Assembly: GCA_054601695.1 (NCBI GenBank)
Contig: BAAHQB010000016.1
Coordinates: 1,364,001-1,428,000 of the forward strand
DNA: 64,000 nucleotides
Source: Amorphochlora amoebiformis
Lineage: Eukaryota > Cercozoa > Chlorarachniophyceae
Direction of reading: 5' to 3'
Of this stretch, positions 59,501 to 64,000 are shown one piece after another. The notes under the pieces are model-generated. The model searched no databases. It had not been told where the DNA came from and saw nothing but the letters and a program-made list of their open reading frames with translations. A program made the position numbers and the translations under genes. Position 1 is the stretch's first letter. Every line of letters starts with the position of its first letter.

Positions 59501-60264
59501 TAATATATATATATATATAATGTAAATGCATATGTACGTACGTAGTTTCCTCCAATGCATAGCTTTGTAAAAATATGTACGTGAGTATACATGTGCATTG
59601 TACATATATTATATATTTTACATATGAATATGTGTATATATCTATGTATACATATTTACATAATATATAGATTATGTATACTGATACAAATCACCGTAAC
59701 CTACTTCGCTGATTTTTAAACATGACTTTCATTTCTAATCCTGTCAGTCGTTTCTGTTCTTCAACGCCATCTCACCATCCATGTACCCGGAGAACAATGT
59801 GCGCCAGAGCAGGATCAAGACCTTTCGTCTACGCAACCCGCTCCAGGAAAACTTGTCCTACAGTCTAAACTTCCCACCGGCTAACTACCGCAAGTGCATC
59901 AACGAACTCATCGAAAATATCAAAGAGATGTGAGTGGTTTTTACATCATAATGAAGTATCTGACAAGATGGTTTGAGGATGACTCTAACACGTGTGCAGG
60001 AAAGAGGAAGGGTTTCCAGTGTTCAAGGATGCAGGGAGAAAGCTTGCATTGCAAGGAGAGGTATTCTTATGTAATTTATCGTACATATAAATAATATATA
60101 TATGTGTATATATATATATATTACAAACTATAATATCTATATACGTATATATGTATATCATATGGATATTTATAAGTATATAATACATAATTGTAAATTT
60201 TATGTGTATGTTATTAAACATTTCGACATGGAAAGAAAGTGCATGTTATCACACACATACACAA

Positions 60265-60299
<35 letters not shown>

Positions 60300-60627
60300 A
60301 TACATAAAATACAAATATATTCATATACTGCTTCTTTGTAAATACATACATCAAGCTTTACTCTACACACATATATATATATATACATCAATATATATAT
60401 ATATGTACATATTTATATATATATATATATATGAATATATATCTATATTCATAAATATACATACTGAATGTGCATGTATCCATCTGTTTCCCTCTACAAG
60501 AAGATTTATACTCTACAACCAAAGGCATTCCTTCTTCAGCTGCAGCAGTTTGTGGGCAGCTACGGTCTGGAACAGGTAATCTGTTCTTTTTATTGCACAC
60601 ATACATAAATATGTATTCGTATAATTA

Positions 60628-60661
<34 letters not shown>

Positions 60662-61161
60662 AGAGAAAACAGAGAGATGGGGAGATTCACAGTGGAGATA
60701 GATGAAATAAAAAAATCAACCGACTAGAAGCGGAGACTCGGATGCTGAAGTGTTAGGGAATCAGTGTTTGGGATTCACGTGGACAGGGTTGGGGCACAAT
60801 TGTATCCATACTGAAAACTGATCGAAAGATCTGGTACACTTACGGGATTTTCTTGAGCTCTCTATTCCTTGGTAGAAAATTGAGCGATGGAACCTCCTAG
60901 CCCGTTTCCAGAAGCAGGGCGACAACATATTCAAGATGGTAAGTATGCATGCAGAACAGTTACACATTGGTATATTTTAATTATGTGTATTTAGATATAT
61001 TTATACATATGCATGTATATTATAAATGGATTTCATTTCAAGTATACATATAAAGTATATATAGGTTTCATTATATATATATATATATATATATATTGAT
61101 TTCATTTCAAGTATACATATAAAGTATAAATAGGTTTCTTTATATATATATATATATTTAA

Positions 61162-61199
<38 letters not shown>

Positions 61200-61404
61200 A
61201 TATGTTCATTAAAGCATTACAAATATGTGTTCATAATACGTGTATGTATATGAGTGTATATATATGTGTATATACAGTACATATACATGTATATATAAAT
61301 GTGTATATTTATGTTATATGATGTTTATGTGTTTATCTGGAAATGAATATATATATAATAAATCAAATGTATCTATATGGTCTCTTCTGAGTGAATGAAT
61401 GTGC

Positions 61405-61457
<53 letters not shown>

Positions 61458-61658
61458 TATATATATATTATGCAGATAATATATATATATATATATATAT
61501 ATATGTAATATATATATATATATATATATTATGCAGACTATTTTCTGAACACATCAATGTACACTCACATATATATATACACATATATATATATATATAT
61601 ATTTAATGTGATATGTATGTACAATCGCAACAGTATTCAGTTTTATTTCCGCACGTAA

Positions 61659-61694
<36 letters not shown>

Positions 61695-62155
61695 ATATAT
61701 ATATATATATATATGTATCAAAATAGAAATGTGCATATACATAAATACAGTATACATATATTGTTAGCGCAGTGATATGGTATACGACTGGTAGTCCATG
61801 ATATCGTTGAGATCATTTAGTTTAGTCCATTTGGATTATGACACTTATATTTCATTAATTTTTAAGGGCATGCGTATGAGCTTCTCCAGATTCGAGAGAA
61901 TTCGAGGAACCGATTAGAATCTTCGAAGGAGTTATTGATCGTGACATAGCGTGACGACCCTCCTTGTCACCTAATAGTCTGAGAACCTGTACTACTGAGG
62001 GAGGTTAGCACTAGTATTACCGGGTGAGGCGACCTCCACCAGGATCTCCAGATATCTCCAGGATCGCTATGACTGTGTTCCTTCTCTCTCTGTCGATGTC
62101 TCATGCTATTTATATTGTTACTCTAAACATACGTATATGTTTATACATACATACA

Positions 62156-62197
<42 letters not shown>

Positions 62198-63059
62198 CAT
62201 ATATATATATATATATATATGTATATGTATGTATATGTATATATATGTGTGTTTATTAAGGTACTCTAAACATACGTATATGTTTATATACATATAATAT
62301 ATATGTATATATGTATGTCATTAACATGTACATGTATCTATATATATGGTAGCGAGTGTGATTCATTAATTTAATATTTATGCATGTATGTATATATATA
62401 TATTTTATATATATATATATATATGTGTATACATATATACATGTTATATATATGTATGTAAAAATGTATACTTAATTCAATGTGCCATAATACGGATGTA
62501 TGTATGCGTGTAAATGACGTAAAAAATTAATTTTTTGGCACAATAAGTTATAATCGATATGTGAACTTATATTTATGTGGATAAACATTCTTTATGCTAG
62601 GAGGACGAACTGTGTGTTGGTGTGGACCGTCTGAACAAAACCAACTCGCAGCTGGTTGCGGATTCGATGGAAGATGAGAAGGAAAAGTGTACATCAGAAC
62701 TCATCTTTGAAAGTACCGACCGTAAATATGGAGCGAATGAGGTACTCAACATCACGGTCACACTCTTCCATCCCTCTCTTCAGACTCGCTCATCTCCATC
62801 TCCAATACCTCTCACTCTCTCACGTATCTACTTTTCTCCCTCTCATTTCTATCTCAATATCTATCTTCCCTGTCTTTTTCTCTGTCCCTACAGGGAAAGA
62901 GTGAAATGTGTCAATCTCGAAAATGCTTTATTAGATGGCATCTCGAAAGTCGCTGTTGAGCATGGCTGTCATGTCTGCAAGTCCCAGGGAGAATTTGAAA
63001 GAACAACTCAAGGAGGTGATATCCTATATGTATGTATATATATACATATATTTATATAT

Positions 63060-63145
<86 letters not shown>

Positions 63146-63232
63146 ATATGTGATATATATGTATATAATATATATATATATATATATGATATATATGTAT
63201 ATATATATAAATATGCTTGTATATATACATAC

Positions 63233-63279
<47 letters not shown>

Positions 63280-63320
63280 GATTTATTTGATATATTGTGT
63301 ATATGTGTATATGTACACAT

Positions 63321-63360
<40 letters not shown>

Positions 63361-63527
63361 TCTGCATAATGTTTATGCAGATATATACATTGTATCTACA
63401 ACACAATATGAAATGCTCGTTATGTTTTTCGTTCTAGAGCTTGGAACAAGATCCTGAAGATGATCCTACGGACGAATACGACGACGAATCTGATGATCTG
63501 GGAAATGCGGTCGAGATTCTTGTTTAA
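56409..63527 (+). CDS. Possible BRO1-like domain protein
   Basis: Fourteen exons: 56409-56566, 57092-57152, 57632-57655, 57803-57888, 58374-58470, 59120-59204, 59298-59389, 59748-59929, 60000-60060, 60501-60575, 60876-60938, 62601-62741, 62935-63015, 63438-63527; all phases match and give 431 residues. Exon 3 is a 24-nt microexon. The segment [14 protein letters not shown], then [12 protein letters not shown], then [18 protein letters not shown] resembles the part of BRO1 domains (ALIX, Bro1) where a phenylalanine-tryptophan strand is followed by helices that fill the boomerang. BRO1 proteins act with ESCRT-III on endosomes. The rest is helical ([29 protein letters not shown]) and ends with an acidic tail ([18 protein letters not shown]). 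Similarity is weak and the family call is a guess; the gene model itself is better supported. In exon 13 a second open frame exists (62894 acceptor), but it breaks the phase. Confidence 0.6.
61031..61141. repeat. Direct repeat of about 66 bp in gene 8 intron 11
   Basis: The 20-base stretch atttcatttcaagtatacat occurs at about 61030 and again at about 61096, each followed by ataaagtata and taggtttc. A TA run separates the two. It is one of several short intronic duplications in the window. Confidence 0.75.
62118..62290. repeat. Direct repeat in gene 8 intron 11
   Basis: The motif tactctaaacatacgtatat followed by gtttata is found at about 62120 and 62261, flanking a TA array. This marks a duplication of about 141 bp. 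It lies in the long intron 60939-62600. Confidence 0.75.
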
Positions 63528-64000
63528 GCACATTCGCTAAGACCTAGAAGACGTGCGGCCATCGGAATCTTACACTATTTTACATTGCCAGATAACACGA
63601 ATATGCATATAGTTTGTCTAAAGTCTTGTATTCTTAGAGATACCATGATCTAGTGATACTACCTGTACTACCACTGACTACTACTACAGTACTAGTACGA
63701 TGGTACTTTTCTAGTTTTATACACTAGTACTAGACAAAAATTAATAACCTAGCTAATACTAACGTGAAATCTAGTGACATATCCCGCCATTTCACATAGT
63801 CTAGATAGTATCTAGAGTCTAGAGAGTATATATAGTAACGACTTAGACGACTACTATGATCTAGATGATCTAGTGATCTCAGAATTATTGTTTTCTTCTT
63901 TTTACGATGCTACTATACAGCTAACACGAACACCACATATACCAGCTAACTACATGTAGTACAACTAGTAACCTAGGTAACAATGATACACTGAGTCTCT
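63528..64000. repeat. CTAG-rich 3' flank of gene 8
   Basis: From the TAA stop to the end of the window, the sequence is full of CTAG, ACTAGT and CTACTA words (ctagatgatctagtgatct and similar). It is like the tract at 31731-32735 but less dense. No open frame of note is present. Confidence 0.75.

Noticed and set aside
62894-63015. Alternative frame in exon 13 of gene 8 with cysteine-rich reading ([11 protein letters not shown])
   Set aside because: It would need a preceding phase-2 exon, whereas the upstream exon ends in phase 0. The acceptor at 62934 gives an in-phase helical reading instead.

Overview
The window is nuclear DNA of an intron-rich eukaryote. The sequence shows GT-AG introns everywhere, the standard genetic code, exons of roughly balanced base composition, and introns that are either very short (about 39-100 nt) or long and filled with (TA)n microsatellite. 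Almost all of the long 'IYIYIY' open frames are translated microsatellite and are not genes. I could not place the organism. It looks like a unicellular eukaryote with short ancestral introns, several of which were later expanded by microsatellite. By joining exons by hand and requiring matching intron phases I could build seven multi-exon genes plus one weak small ORF. Every join stated as an exon list is phase-consistent unless I say otherwise.

Layout. (1) 250-6385 (+): 15-exon gene for a protein with a MATH (TRAF-like) domain and two SH3-like barrels of the chromo-barrel/Tudor kind, i.e. a probable chromatin or ubiquitin adaptor. (2) 8360-20014 (-): 22-exon BCS1-type AAA ATPase, the mitochondrial inner-membrane chaperone of complex III. 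(3) 20185-31730 (+): 25-exon, 1495-residue GCNA/ACRC-type SprT protease (motif HELCH) for DNA-protein crosslink repair. Its exon 4 carries in frame a complete endonuclease/exonuclease/phosphatase (EEP) domain of the non-LTR-retrotransposon type. This fusion is the most striking object in the window. (4) 32736-32918 (+): weak 60-residue ORF. (5) 32922-37737 (-): gene with a C-terminal PH domain, 5' end not found. (6) 39930-49364 (-): type II membrane protein with glycosyltransferase-like features. (7) 49521-56202 (+): 20-exon gene of unknown function with an MGAC N-terminus. (8) 56409-63527 (+): 14-exon gene with weak similarity to BRO1 domains.

Architecture. Two gene pairs are divergent with only about 160-170 bp between start codons (BCS1/GCNA at 20015-20184; genes 6/7 at 49365-49520), which suggests shared promoters. 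Gene 3' flanks at 6386, 31731, below 39930 and 63528 are unusually rich in the tetramer CTAG, most extremely at 31731-32735. A telomere-like minisatellite (CCCTAACAACCGTAA) sits in an intron of gene 7. Function at pathway level: the chromatin reader-like protein and the crosslink protease point to nuclear genome maintenance. The other genes (mitochondrial chaperone, PH protein, Golgi-type enzyme, BRO1-like protein) are unrelated housekeeping functions, as expected for eukaryotic gene order.
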